From: Myxococcales bacterium
GTDB lineage: Bacteria > Myxococcota_A > Polyangia > Nannocystales > Nannocystaceae
DNA length: 64,000 nt
NCBI GenBank assembly: GCA_014240065.1
Contig: JAAZXR010000021.1
Location: 1-64,000 of the forward strand
Direction: 5' to 3'
This document shows positions 1-8,144 of this stretch, in pieces. Within the stretch, counting starts at the first letter, position 1, and every line of letters starts with the position of its first letter. The notes beneath the pieces are model-generated. The model had not been told where the DNA came from, made no database searches, and was given only the letters and a program-made list of their open reading frames with translations. Both the position numbers and the translations under genes were made by a program.

Positions 1-174
1 CCGCTGATGTCAGCGAGGCTTGTGGATCGATACTAGTCCTAACATTCCTAATGCACATCGCCGACTGTGGCGTGAGACGCACGTCGTTCACGCGTTGTTC
101 AATCGTGTGGATGCGAGAGTCCTGCGGGGCACGAGGTTCTCGCTGGTACTTGGCCAACCACCACGAGCGCAGGT

Positions 175-1521
175 TTAGCCACCCGTGGGGATCGCGGCGG
201 AGCGGCGCTGGAGCAGCGTGATCACCCGCGCGACCATGAAGATGAGGAGAGAGCACCAAAGCAAGCCCATCGACGAAATGACGACGCCTAGACTGAAGCA
301 TGGCAAGAACCCGAGCGAGATCGACCACAGCATGGCTGCGCGCAATTCCGCGCTCGCGGAGGTGCCGATGAACAGGCCGTCGAGAATGTAGGCGATGGAG
401 CCGACCATGGCGCAGGCGACACACGCAGGGATCCACCGCGTCGCGAGGGCGACGACGGGCTCAATATCTGTGAGCAGGGACAGCAGCGGCCCCGACCAGC
501 CCAGCGCGGCGCCACCGAGCAACGTTGAAATGAGAACCGCGCTGAGGATCCCCCACCGCACCACCCGACGCGCATCGTCCGTCTCCCCGCGGGCGACAGC
601 TTGCCCAGCGAGGGTTTCGACGGCGTAGGCCAGCCCATCCACCGCGTAGGAGAACAGGCCGAGGATTCGTAAGAGCACCGCTTGAGCGGCGAGCATGGTG
701 GCGCCAAACAGCGACCCCGCGGCCGTAAACGCCGAGAACGCCGTGACCAAGCAGATCGTACGGATGGTGAGATCGCCGCCGATCTGGAAGAGCGCACGCG
801 TCGCGGTTCGCTCAAAGATCTGTCCAACCATCGGGCGTGGCGTCGCGGCCGGGATCAACGAGCCACCGACGAGGAGCACGCTGAGCCATTGGGCACACGC
901 GGTCCCGAGTCCCGCGCCAGTGGCTCCGTAGTTTAGCACCACGATGAAGACGATATTGAACGCGATGTTCCCGAGGTTTTGGAGCAGCGCGAGGACCAAG
1001 GCGCGTCCGCTCCGCCCCGTGCCGATCAACCACCCCGCGAGCGCGAAGTTGGCCAAACTTGCCGGCGCGCCGACGAGGCGTGCTTGGACGTATCCCGCCG
1101 CCTCGGCTCGGACCTCGGGCATCCCTTCAAAAAGGAGCGGCGCGAGCAGGCCGATGATCGGCACGAAACACAAGAGGGCGACACCGATGAGGAAGCCGAT
1201 GGATGTGCCTCGCCACAGCAGCGCGCGAAGTTGGTCGTGCTCCTCGCGACCCACCGCGCCCGCGGCGAGCCCCGTCGTCGCCATGCGCAAGAAGCCGAAG
1301 GACCAAAACACGTAGTCGAAGAAGATCGCACCGAGGGCCACGCCGGCCAAGGACACCTCGGTGGGGAGGTGCCCGAGCATGGCGGTGTCCACGAGCCCGG
1401 CGAGCGGCACAGTGATCGTGGAGAGGACATTCAGCGCGCTAAGTCTCGCGAAAACCTTGGGTGTCACGGGCATGGGCGCGGCGTCGACGCTCGCATTTGG
1501 ATGCTCGTTGGACCCCCCCAT
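175..1521 (-). CDS. MATE family (DinF-like) efflux transporter
   Basis: Inner-membrane exporter of the MATE family, which moves drugs or metabolites out in exchange for Na+ or H+. The 448-residue product has the usual family length and about twelve hydrophobic segments. The first carries the typical P-L-A-G-L-V-D-T pattern followed by M-L-G-H-L. The start is the ATG at 1519-1521. The frame stays open upstream, but that part lacks family character and would run through the start of the divergent dehydrogenase gene. It shares a 174-bp divergent intergenic region with that gene. The substrate cannot be told from sequence. Confidence 0.9.
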   Translation of the reverse strand: MGGSNEHPNASVDAAPMPVTPKVFARLSALNVLSTITVPLAGLVDTAMLGHLPTEVSLAGVALGAIFFDYVFWSFGFLRMATTGLAAGAVGREEHDQLRALLWRGTSIGFLIGVALLCFVPIIGLLAPLLFEGMPEVRAEAAGYVQARLVGAPASLANFALAGWLIGTGRSGRALVLALLQNLGNIAFNIVFIVVLNYGATGAGLGTACAQWLSVLLVGGSLIPAATPRPMVGQIFERTATRALFQIGGDLTIRTICLVTAFSAFTAAGSLFGATMLAAQAVLLRILGLFSYAVDGLAYAVETLAGQAVARGETDDARRVVRWGILSAVLISTLLGGAALGWSGPLLSLLTDIEPVVALATRWIPACVACAMVGSIAYILDGLFIGTSASAELRAAMLWSISLGFLPCFSLGVVISSMGLLWCSLLIFMVARVITLLQRRSAAIPTGG

Positions 1522-1695
1522 GAGGCTGTAGTTTGCCACGTCCTCAAACCGCGTGCGCCGAGGAATAAAGTGACCGGAATCATGGTGGAGAGGGCGGGCG
1601 ACCGACCGACCACAGTTCCGCGGGGTGGGGTCACCAGGAGGGCCTTCGCGCCGTGGGCGTGCATCCTGGGGTTTCGCCGCTAGGCTCCCAGGTGA

Positions 1696-2451
1696 ATGGA
1701 CAGCCGACGCCCCACAGCGTTGATTCAAGGCGCGAGCCGTGGAATCGGGCTCGAGATGACTCGCCAGCTGCTGGCGGACGGATGGCGTGTGGCGGCGACG
1801 TGCAGAACCCCCGCGACGGCGAGCGCGCTGCGGGACGTGGCCACGACGGTCGGGGCCACACAGTGTCGGGTGTTTGCGCTGGACGTGAGCGAGGAGGACA
1901 CGGTGGGCGAGGCGGCCTCCGATTTCGCGGAGTGGACGGACCGGCTGTCCCTCCTCGTCAACTCCGCGGGTGTGTTGCATGGTGAGGATTTTGGGCCCGA
2001 GCGGAGATTGTCTCAGGTTCGTCCGGACGTCCTCCACAAGGTGTTCGCAGTGAACGCGTTTGGCCCTTTGTTGGTGGCCAAGCACTTTGAACGTTTTTTT
2101 CTCCATAAGGAGAGGGCGGTGTTCGCCAATGTGTCCGCGAGGGTCGGCAGCATCGGGGACAATCACGCGGGGGGCTGGTATGCGTATCGCGCCTCGAAGG
2201 CGGCGCAGAATATGTTCACGAAGGGGCTCTCCATCGAGCTTGGCCGACGCGCCAAATCCCTCATCGTGCTGGCCGTCCACCCCGGCACTGTGGCCACGGA
2301 GTTGTCGGCGCCGTTCGTGCCACGCCGTGGTCCAGACACACGCTTCACAGTCGAGCGCGGCGCGTCACAACTCCTGGAGATATTTCGGGAGGCGACGCTT
2401 GAAGACAGCGGGAAGTTCTTCGCGTGGGATGGCAGCGAGATCGTTTGGTAG
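1696..2451 (+). CDS. Short-chain dehydrogenase/reductase (C-factor-like SDR)
   Basis: NAD(P)-dependent oxidoreductase of the classical SDR fold, 251 residues. It has the nucleotide-binding G12-A-S-R-G-I-G18, an N-S-A-G motif near residue 89, a catalytic Ser near 147, and Tyr164-x3-Lys168. Its layout resembles the C-factor/CsgA-like SDRs common in myxobacteria. That resemblance is family knowledge, and I do not claim a developmental signalling role. The start ATG is preceded by AGGTGA. It diverges from the MATE gene and converges on the PLP enzyme with only 11 bp between stops. Confidence 0.88.
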   Translation: MDSRRPTALIQGASRGIGLEMTRQLLADGWRVAATCRTPATASALRDVATTVGATQCRVFALDVSEEDTVGEAASDFAEWTDRLSLLVNSAGVLHGEDFGPERRLSQVRPDVLHKVFAVNAFGPLLVAKHFERFFLHKERAVFANVSARVGSIGDNHAGGWYAYRASKAAQNMFTKGLSIELGRRAKSLIVLAVHPGTVATELSAPFVPRRGPDTRFTVERGASQLLEIFREATLEDSGKFFAWDGSEIVW

Positions 2452-2462
2452 CGGTCGCTCGC

Positions 2463-3689
2463 CTAGTTGATCATCCCCACGTACTCGAGCGCCTCGCGCA
2501 GCTGTGACCAGCGCTGCTCGAGCGTGCCGGTGTATCCCATGGAGAGACGCACGAGTCCGGGCCCAATCCCCGCGTCGTCGAGCGCGTCTTCGGTGAGCTC
2601 GCTGCTGGTGCTGGCGCCGCTCGCGGACATGAGGGTGTCGCTGTAGCCGAGGCTGACCGCCATGAATCCAAACCCGTGGCGATTTTGCAGGTGCTCCATG
2701 AACGCGTTCGCGCGCCCCAGGGAGTTGAGGTTGAGCGTCAGCAGCCCGCCATACCCGTAGCCTTGATTGAGCTGGGCGGTCATCAGCTCGTGCTCCGGGT
2801 GGGAGGGGAGCCCCGGGTAGACGACGGGGAGGTCGAGGTCGTGGAGGCGGGTGGCGATGCCCATGGCGCGGTCGGAGTGGGCGCGCATGCGAATCCCCAG
2901 GTGTGGGAGTCGCATGGAGATCTCAAACGCAGTCTTGGGGTCCATGGTCGGCCCGAGCAACATCAACGATCCCGTGTACAGGTCCATGAGCTCCGCGATG
3001 AACTCCTCCGTGGAGCAGATCGCCCCCGCGATGACATCCGAGGCGCCGTTGATGAACTTGGTGAGGCTGTGCACGACGACGTCGGCCCCGAGTCGGAGCG
3101 GGCTGATCAGGACCGGGGTGAAGGTGTTGTCGATGACCAGCTTCGCGCCCCGACGGTGGGCGATGTCGGCCAGCGCCTGGATGTCGGCGACTTGCAGGGT
3201 TGGATTGGAGACGACCTCGGCGAAGATGACCTTGGTGCCGGCGGTGCACGCCGCCTCCACGGCTGCGAGGTCTCGAATGTCGACGAAGGAGGTCTCCACG
3301 CCGGACTTGAGCGGGAGGTAGTTGTTCATGAGCGCATAGCTGCCCCCGTAGATCGTGTTGGAGGCGACAATGTGATCGCCCTGGTTGCACAGCTGCGTCA
3401 GGGTGGCGCTAATCGCTCCCATCCCGCTGCTGCAGCAGTACCCCGCCTCCGCGGACTCGAGCGCCGCGAGCTCGTGGCCGAGGGAGTACACCGTGGGGTT
3501 GAAGTGTCGCGCGTACAGGAAACAGCCGTCGGCGTCCGGCGTCCGGCGACCTGCGAAGATGTCGGGGAGGGTCTGGGCGGCCATCACCGTGAAGGTGGTG
3601 CTCGCCTCGATCGACTTGTTGACGCCGCCGTGCTCTCCGAAGGTGTGGCGCGCCGCCGCGAGGGTCTCGATGGGGTCGAAGTCCTGCAT
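2463..3689 (-). CDS. PLP-dependent Cys/Met metabolism enzyme (methionine gamma-lyase / sulfhydrylase type)
   Basis: Cytoplasmic enzyme of the Cys/Met-metabolism PLP family (cystathionine gamma-synthase, methionine gamma-lyase, O-acetylhomoserine sulfhydrylase), 408 residues, the usual length. The PLP-binding Lys211 lies in H-S-L-T-K-F, with Asp187 in V-I-D-N-T-F for the pyridine nitrogen and S-S-G-M-G-A near residue 87 for phosphate binding. The R-H-F-N-P-T segment near residue 61 replaces the more usual Y-x-R-x-x-N-P-T. No sulfur-assimilation gene lies nearby, so a degradative lyase is as likely as a biosynthetic role. Confidence 0.88.
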   Translation of the reverse strand: MQDFDPIETLAAARHTFGEHGGVNKSIEASTTFTVMAAQTLPDIFAGRRTPDADGCFLYARHFNPTVYSLGHELAALESAEAGYCCSSGMGAISATLTQLCNQGDHIVASNTIYGGSYALMNNYLPLKSGVETSFVDIRDLAAVEAACTAGTKVIFAEVVSNPTLQVADIQALADIAHRRGAKLVIDNTFTPVLISPLRLGADVVVHSLTKFINGASDVIAGAICSTEEFIAELMDLYTGSLMLLGPTMDPKTAFEISMRLPHLGIRMRAHSDRAMGIATRLHDLDLPVVYPGLPSHPEHELMTAQLNQGYGYGGLLTLNLNSLGRANAFMEHLQNRHGFGFMAVSLGYSDTLMSASGASTSSELTEDALDDAGIGPGLVRLSMGYTGTLEQRWSQLREALEYVGMIN

Positions 3690-3868
3690 GGTTCGGTTCT
3701 AGCCGTGTTGACGAGGCGGAGCAATCGCCATCTTGGCGGCGGTTGTTGGTCGATTGCGCTAATTGCAGGGCTACCCGCCGACGTGTGTGGGCAGCGGACT
3801 GCGCATGCCGGCGTTCGACCGAAGTTTGGGCTAGTGACCGAGTCTCTTCAACGGTAGTTTACTCGTCG

Positions 3869-4774
3869 GTGGACAGGTCCAGACAGACGACCCCGGCGCG
3901 TTACTTTCCCGTGCGGCCAGGTCCGCTCAAGATGCAGGCGGGGCTGCGTAAATTCCCTGAGGACTTCGGGAACGGCGCGGCGGACGGATATATTTTCCAG
4001 CGAGATCTAGAGTTTGAGACGTACATCGCCGCGAAGGGGAACCCCGCGAGAGCGCAGGGCCGCGCCCCGCGAGAGCGCGCGTGGGTGACCGATGCTCCGG
4101 GAGATCCCGAGATCGTGCGGGAGGTGCTCGCGTGGAGCGACGCGAGGGCCAAGGAGGAGGTGGCGGGGTATGCGAGCGCAGCGACCGAGGACGGGGAGCA
4201 ACCCGACATCGTGACCGCATGGGATCATTTTGCACTTCAGGTGCAAGAGGACCTCGCGGTCCTCCGCATGCACGGAGACGGCACGCATCGGCTCATCGCG
4301 GCGCATGTCTGTTTTCCATCCGGCTGGCGGCCCGAGCGTTTGGTGGGGGCGAGTTTTGACGAGATTCATCGGCCCGTTCCTGACTTCGCCGACGACTCGC
4401 GCGCCTCGGCGAGCATGGCGCGGAGCATGGTGGAGCGCGGACCTTACGTGCGCTTCGTGTGGACGGTGAGCGCCGACGACGCGCTCGACCACCACCCGGA
4501 GGACGGTGTCCGAGCGCCGCTCGAGGGGGCGTCGCGGCTGTGGCTTCGGGTGGAGCGGCAGCTCACGGTGCCCTTCGCCAAGGTGGGTGGATCGCTGTTC
4601 GTGATCCGCACCTTCCGGTACCCGGTGGAGTCCCTGACAGCGTCGCAGCGCGCGGACCTGACCGATGCGGTGCGGGCCATGCCCGAGACGATCGCGGCGT
4701 ACAAGGGTCTCGCGGCCGGTCGCGCGACCATCCTCGACCATCTCGACCATCTCGCGGCGCTCGACAGCGCGTGA
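3869..4774 (+). CDS. DUF3445 protein (haem-dependent oxidative N-demethylase family)
   Basis: Member of the DUF3445 family, some of which are described as haem-dependent oxidative N-demethylases. The key stretch near residues 145-175 has L-R-M-H-G-D-G, then C-F-P-S-G-W-R-P, then I-H-R-P-V-P, which matches the family signature. The end is clear (TGA at 4774). The start is not: the conserved Y-F-P-V-R-P-G-P segment begins before the first convenient ATG (3932), so I chose GTG 3869, giving 301 residues. No strong ribosome site is visible. Family assignment is from remembered motifs. Confidence 0.75.
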   Translation: MDRSRQTTPARYFPVRPGPLKMQAGLRKFPEDFGNGAADGYIFQRDLEFETYIAAKGNPARAQGRAPRERAWVTDAPGDPEIVREVLAWSDARAKEEVAGYASAATEDGEQPDIVTAWDHFALQVQEDLAVLRMHGDGTHRLIAAHVCFPSGWRPERLVGASFDEIHRPVPDFADDSRASASMARSMVERGPYVRFVWTVSADDALDHHPEDGVRAPLEGASRLWLRVERQLTVPFAKVGGSLFVIRTFRYPVESLTASQRADLTDAVRAMPETIAAYKGLAAGRATILDHLDHLAALDSA

Positions 4775-4891
4775 GCGTAGGCTCGGGCAACCTTGTGCCG
4801 GTGCGACGGGCAGCGTTCGAGGGGGCGCGAATCCTCGCGTGGGGACCCACATCGTTGTTTCATCGCACCCCGCGGGTGGGTGCGAACGGGC

Positions 4892-5638
4892 ATGTGGATG
4901 AGAGTGTGTGTCGCGAGTCTATGGATGGTGAGCGTGACGCTCCCTGGATGTGCCGCGGACGACCCTGGCGAGTCCGAGGGCGCCACGGCCAGCACGTCGA
5001 GCGGCGAACAGGGGAGCGGTAGCGGAGACGGGGATGGAGAGGTCGGGGGCAGCGCGGCGTGTGAGAACCCCGAGCCGTTGACGAGCCCCGCGACGGGCAT
5101 GCCCACGGGCTTCGTGCGCTGCAGCGACGGGTTCATTCACCGCGAGGAGGCGGTGGGGATCCCCTCGGCGGAGACCCCTGCCAATCCTTCCTGTGGATTC
5201 GACTGGGACGATTGCGCGACCGATGCAGACTGCAATGGCGGATCGCCAGGCGGGCTCTCGCGGTGCGTAGAGCTCTTCAGTTGCTCGTCGTTCTGTCACT
5301 GCGTGGGAAGCTGCGAGGTGGATGACGACTGCGGCCCTGGACACGCCTGCGTCGATGCAGAGTTGACGGGGGACGTGCCCCGCTGCGCGCCCGCGGGGTG
5401 TCGCGACTCGAGCCAGTGCGGCGAGGGACTATGTGGCATCAGTGTGATGAAGAATGATGATGATGCGCATCCCGAGATCGAGCTTGCCTGCATGACGGAT
5501 TCGTCCGCGTGCCGCATGGACAACTGCACCCTGTCCGACGTCCCGGACGTGCCCAGTTGGGCCGTTGATGAGGATATAGATTGCCTGGCGGTGGACGGGC
5601 AATGGACCTGCGTCGCAGACCTAGGCTCCTGCGGCTAG
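4892..5638 (+). CDS. Cysteine-rich predicted lipoprotein
   Basis: Predicted envelope lipoprotein of 248 residues. A short hydrophobic leader ends in a lipobox L-P-G-C (Cys20), followed by a Ser/Gly/Asp linker with G-D-G-D-G. The mature domain has many cysteines in patterns such as C-x-x-D-x-D-C, like other myxobacterial disulfide-stabilised surface proteins. I recognise no catalytic motif. The last 20 residues (D-C-L-A-V-D-G-Q-W-T-C near the end) recur, frame-shifted, in the decayed gene just downstream. ATG 4892 gives a clean signal sequence; a second ATG at 4898 is possible. Confidence 0.8.
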   Translation: MWMRVCVASLWMVSVTLPGCAADDPGESEGATASTSSGEQGSGSGDGDGEVGGSAACENPEPLTSPATGMPTGFVRCSDGFIHREEAVGIPSAETPANPSCGFDWDDCATDADCNGGSPGGLSRCVELFSCSSFCHCVGSCEVDDDCGPGHACVDAELTGDVPRCAPAGCRDSSQCGEGLCGISVMKNDDDAHPEIELACMTDSSACRMDNCTLSDVPDVPSWAVDEDIDCLAVDGQWTCVADLGSCG

Positions 5639-5745
5639 GGGTGGCAGTCGCAGGCGACGCACCGCACCTGCACTTTAGATCTACGCCTCGTGGAACACCT
5701 CGATCGTGATGCGCAGGGGACGGGGCATGAGGGTGTATTGTGCTG

Positions 5746-5945
5746 GCCGCGGCTTCGCAGGTAAGGTTGCGGCGTGTTGATCGCTTCGTCTCGTCGTTTC
5801 GTCGCTCCGCTGCTGAGCTTCTCGCTTCTTTGTACGGCGGCCTGCGGGGCGGAGAGAGGTGACGTCGGCGCGGTTGACGGGGACGGGGGCACCGGTGACG
5901 AGAGCGACACCGGGGACCGGGACGTCTGGGATGGCACCTGGCCGA
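5746..5945 (+). repeat. Direct repeat copy A (lipoprotein promoter/leader)
   Basis: About 200 bp here closely match 9064-9271 by eye, with most positions identical. The copies cover the bases before the GTG start, the signal peptide and the G-D-G-G-T-G-D-E-S-D-T-G-D linker. The match stops just after the D-G-T-W-P codons, where the 9.1-kb gene goes on into its own mature domain. Confidence 0.85.
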
Positions 5946-6049
5946 GTCAACCGCCTGGCGGTGGACTGGGAATCGACCTGCGTCGGTGTTGCGGGCGTCT
6001 GTCGCGAGGAGGGCCGGTCCTCCCCGAGGACACCCATCCTGAACCCTAG
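5774..6049 (+). pseudogene. Chimeric lipoprotein remnant
   Basis: From GTG 5774 the frame encodes a lipoprotein leader (T-A-A-C lipobox) nearly the same as that of the gene at 9094. It then abruptly reaches DNA (about 5952-5986) that matches the 3' end of the Cys-rich lipoprotein gene (about 5582-5616), but in another frame: the next frame reads L-A-V-D-W-E-S-T-C where the intact gene reads L-A-V-D-G-Q-W-T-C. A mature domain is missing between the two parts. This looks like a Cys-rich lipoprotein gene that lost its middle and its frame. The out-of-frame tail ends at TAG 6047-6049. Confidence 0.7.
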
Positions 6050-6277
6050 GAGCCCTCGCGGGCGCGGGCCCGGCGGCCGATGAGCACATGCGGTGCGGGC
6101 GGTGGCATGGTCGGAACGTAGCGAGCGAGTGGGGCGGCGGCATTGGAACCTGCGGTGCCAGGAAGGGCCGGTGGACCGGCGCGCGGTCCCGGAGATTGCA
6201 ACGCATATGGGGTGGCGCGGCACCGACCGGTACCAGCGATGGTGACGATATGGCCGTCTCTGGCGTAGCATCTGGCT

Positions 6278-6526
6278 GTGGGATTCCTCGTCCTGGCAGG
6301 ATTCATGTACGTCGCGGTGGGGCTCGCGCTCGCCCGGGGGCTGGTGCGGGATGGAATCCCAGCGATCGTGCCTGAGGCGGCCGGGTCCACCCGCGGTTTT
6401 CGGTGGCTCATCACGCCAGGTGTCGTGCTCCTCTGGCCGCTCGTCCGAAGACGGGCACGGGCGGCCGCCCGTGTCGAAGACCCACACGGCGGTGGAGCAG
6501 ACCGATCGAGGGGGCGGGCCGAGTGA
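6278..6526 (+). CDS. Small membrane protein, first gene of redox operon
   Basis: An 82-residue product with two hydrophobic segments (about residues 2-22 and 43-56) and a basic, hydrophilic tail. I do not recognise a family. The case for a real gene is context: GTG start at 6278, and its stop TGA (6524-6526) overlaps the GTG start of the next gene as GTGA, the first of three such overlaps in a row. It probably sits in the inner membrane and may be an accessory subunit of the haem/Rieske protein encoded two genes downstream. Confidence 0.65.
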   Translation: MGFLVLAGFMYVAVGLALARGLVRDGIPAIVPEAAGSTRGFRWLITPGVVLLWPLVRRRARAAARVEDPHGGGADRSRGRAE

Positions 6527-7074
6527 ATCATCGACAGCGACGCACCCACGCAATTGTCGCCGTCGCACTCGTCGCTGCGCTGCCGGCGGGTGTCGCCGTC
6601 GCCCTCGACGCGCGCGCGCCGATGCTTGTGATGCAGGCGCTGCCGCAGCCCCTCGCGGGCGCGGAGAAGACCTCGATGCCCCAGGGGGTGACGCCACTTG
6701 CCCTCGGGGACATGGGGTTCAGGGTGTACGTGGTTAATGACGCGGTGCAGGTGCACGGTCCCCTGGACCGCGCCGTGCCCGGACCGCTGCTGTACTGGGC
6801 GCCGCGCATCCCGGAGACCCTCGCGCTCCCGGACGGTGCCATCTTTCTCGGACGCCTCGCGGATGATGGCGGCGGGCCGTTCCCGCTGCCTGCCGGTGCG
6901 GGTTCGGGCGCGTCCGCAGGCCGCGTCCGCGGGACGCTCGTGGTGTTCAGTCTCGGACATGGACAGGTGGAGGCCTCTGCGTCGCTCGCCAGCGTGGCGC
7001 GCGAGCCGAGTGGGTCGGGCGAGCGGGGTTTGCCGAGTGGACCGGGCGACGCCGGCGCTGGAGGTGCCCCTTGA
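6523..7074 (+). CDS. Membrane-anchored periplasmic protein of redox operon
   Basis: A 183-residue protein with one N-terminal hydrophobic segment (about residues 8-28) that could be a signal anchor, then a soluble Gly/Pro-rich domain with no Cys and no cofactor motif that I can see. The low-complexity Gly/Ser/Pro C-terminus is typical of high-GC drift. The GTG start overlaps the previous stop and its own TGA overlaps the TTG start of the next gene, so it should be translated together with its neighbours. Function unknown; a partner of the electron-transfer protein is an inference from linkage. Confidence 0.65.
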   Translation: MNHRQRRTHAIVAVALVAALPAGVAVALDARAPMLVMQALPQPLAGAEKTSMPQGVTPLALGDMGFRVYVVNDAVQVHGPLDRAVPGPLLYWAPRIPETLALPDGAIFLGRLADDGGGPFPLPAGAGSGASAGRVRGTLVVFSLGHGQVEASASLASVAREPSGSGERGLPSGPGDAGAGGAP

Positions 7075-8144
7075 GCGCGCACTACCAGGCGGTCGGATGG
7101 AATCGACACAAGAAGACCTACGACCTCGTCGTCGTCGGGCTGGTCGTGACCTGCCTCGCGCTGTTCGTGGCCGTGGGGATGTGGCGAGTGCCCCACGCCA
7201 ACCCTGTGACGCTGCTGCTGCGCGGACTGGGGGTGACGGGCTTCGTGCTTTTGCACCTGGTGCTCTCCATCGGTCCGCTGGCGCGCCTGAGCCCCGTGTT
7301 CGCGCCGCTTCTGTACAACCGCCGCCACCTTGGGGTCACCATGTTCGCGGTGGCCGCGGCGCACGGGTTGTTCGCCCTGGGCTACTACCACGCCCTCGGG
7401 GACGCCGAGCCGATCACAGCTATGCTGACCGCGAACGGGCGGCTTGACAGCGTCTCGCAGTTTCCCTTCCAGCCCCTGGGGTTCGTGGCCCTCGTCATCC
7501 TGGCGTTGATGGCCGCCACCAGCCATGACCTCTGGCTCAAGGTGCTCGGGCCGCGCGTGTGGAAGTCGCTGCACATGCTGGTCTATCTGGCCTACGCCCT
7601 CGTGGTGATGCACGTGGCGCTCGGGGTGCTGCAAAGCGAGACATCGCCGACGCTGTCCTGGGCGCTTGGGGGCGGGGTGTGCTGGGTGCTGGGGCTGCAC
7701 GCCGTGGCCGCCATGCGCACCGTGGCGGACGACGGCCACATGCGCCGCGCGGCGGGCTCGGTGGCCGACGAGGCGGCGCTGCGTACTGAGGGCTTCGTGC
7801 CGCTGTTTAAAGGTGCGCGCGAGGTCCCCACAGATCGGGCCCGTGTGGCGGCCCTGCCCGCGGGGCAGCGCGTGGCGGTGTTTCGCCACGGCGACCGCCT
7901 GCGCGCCGTCTCCAACCTCTGCCGACACCAGGGGGGTCCGCTTGGCGAGGGGCGCGTCATGGACGGCTGCATCACCTGTCCCTGGCACGGCTGGCAGTAC
8001 CGGGTGGAGGATGGCTGCTCACCGCCGCCGTTCGACGAGAAGGTGGAGACCTACCGGCTACGGGTGGTGAGCGACGCCGTCTGGATTCATCCGACGTCCG
8101 CGCCGCTCGGCAGCACCGACGAGGGAGAGGAGGCGACGCTGTGA
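7071..8144 (+). CDS. Ferric reductase-like membrane domain fused to Rieske [2Fe-2S] domain
   Basis: Integral membrane electron-transfer protein, 357 residues. Residues about 18-215 form six hydrophobic segments like the ferric-reductase/MsrQ haem-b domain. Candidate haem ligands are His62, His86 (in R-R-H-L-G), His98, His168 (S-L-H-M-L-V-Y) and His181. Residues about 238-340 form a Rieske domain with C284-x-H286, sixteen residues, then C303-P-W-H306. There is no flavin or NAD domain, so the Rieske centre probably replaces it as electron donor or acceptor. Start TTG 7071 overlaps the preceding TGA, and the stop overlaps the next GTG. Architecture is seen; direction of electron flow is unknown. 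Confidence 0.85.
   Translation: MSAHYQAVGWNRHKKTYDLVVVGLVVTCLALFVAVGMWRVPHANPVTLLLRGLGVTGFVLLHLVLSIGPLARLSPVFAPLLYNRRHLGVTMFAVAAAHGLFALGYYHALGDAEPITAMLTANGRLDSVSQFPFQPLGFVALVILALMAATSHDLWLKVLGPRVWKSLHMLVYLAYALVVMHVALGVLQSETSPTLSWALGGGVCWVLGLHAVAAMRTVADDGHMRRAAGSVADEAALRTEGFVPLFKGAREVPTDRARVAALPAGQRVAVFRHGDRLRAVSNLCRHQGGPLGEGRVMDGCITCPWHGWQYRVEDGCSPPPFDEKVETYRLRVVSDAVWIHPTSAPLGSTDEGEEATL

Larger units (their letters stand above)
5639..6277. other. Gap holding a decayed lipoprotein gene
   Basis: This 639-bp stretch has no intact gene that I can support. About 5746-6020 is the recombined, frame-shifted lipoprotein remnant described separately. The part from about 6050 to 6277 leads into the redox operon and shows no protein motif on either strand. 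I saw no convincing terminator after 5638. Confidence 0.6.

Noticed and set aside
1-174. Possible RNA gene or terminator at the left edge
   Set aside because: I found no cloverleaf, strong hairpin with T-run or coding frame in this short stretch.
979-1683. Rightward 234-codon frame opposite the MATE gene
   Set aside because: Antisense to clear MATE membrane segments. Composition is Arg/Gly/Glu-rich with no motif.
5681-5728. Leftward frame with M-P-R-P-L-R-I, like the N-terminus of REP-associated transposases
   Set aside because: It stops after 15 residues, nothing after M-P-R-P-L-R-I fits the family and no transposase body lies on either side. Probably chance.
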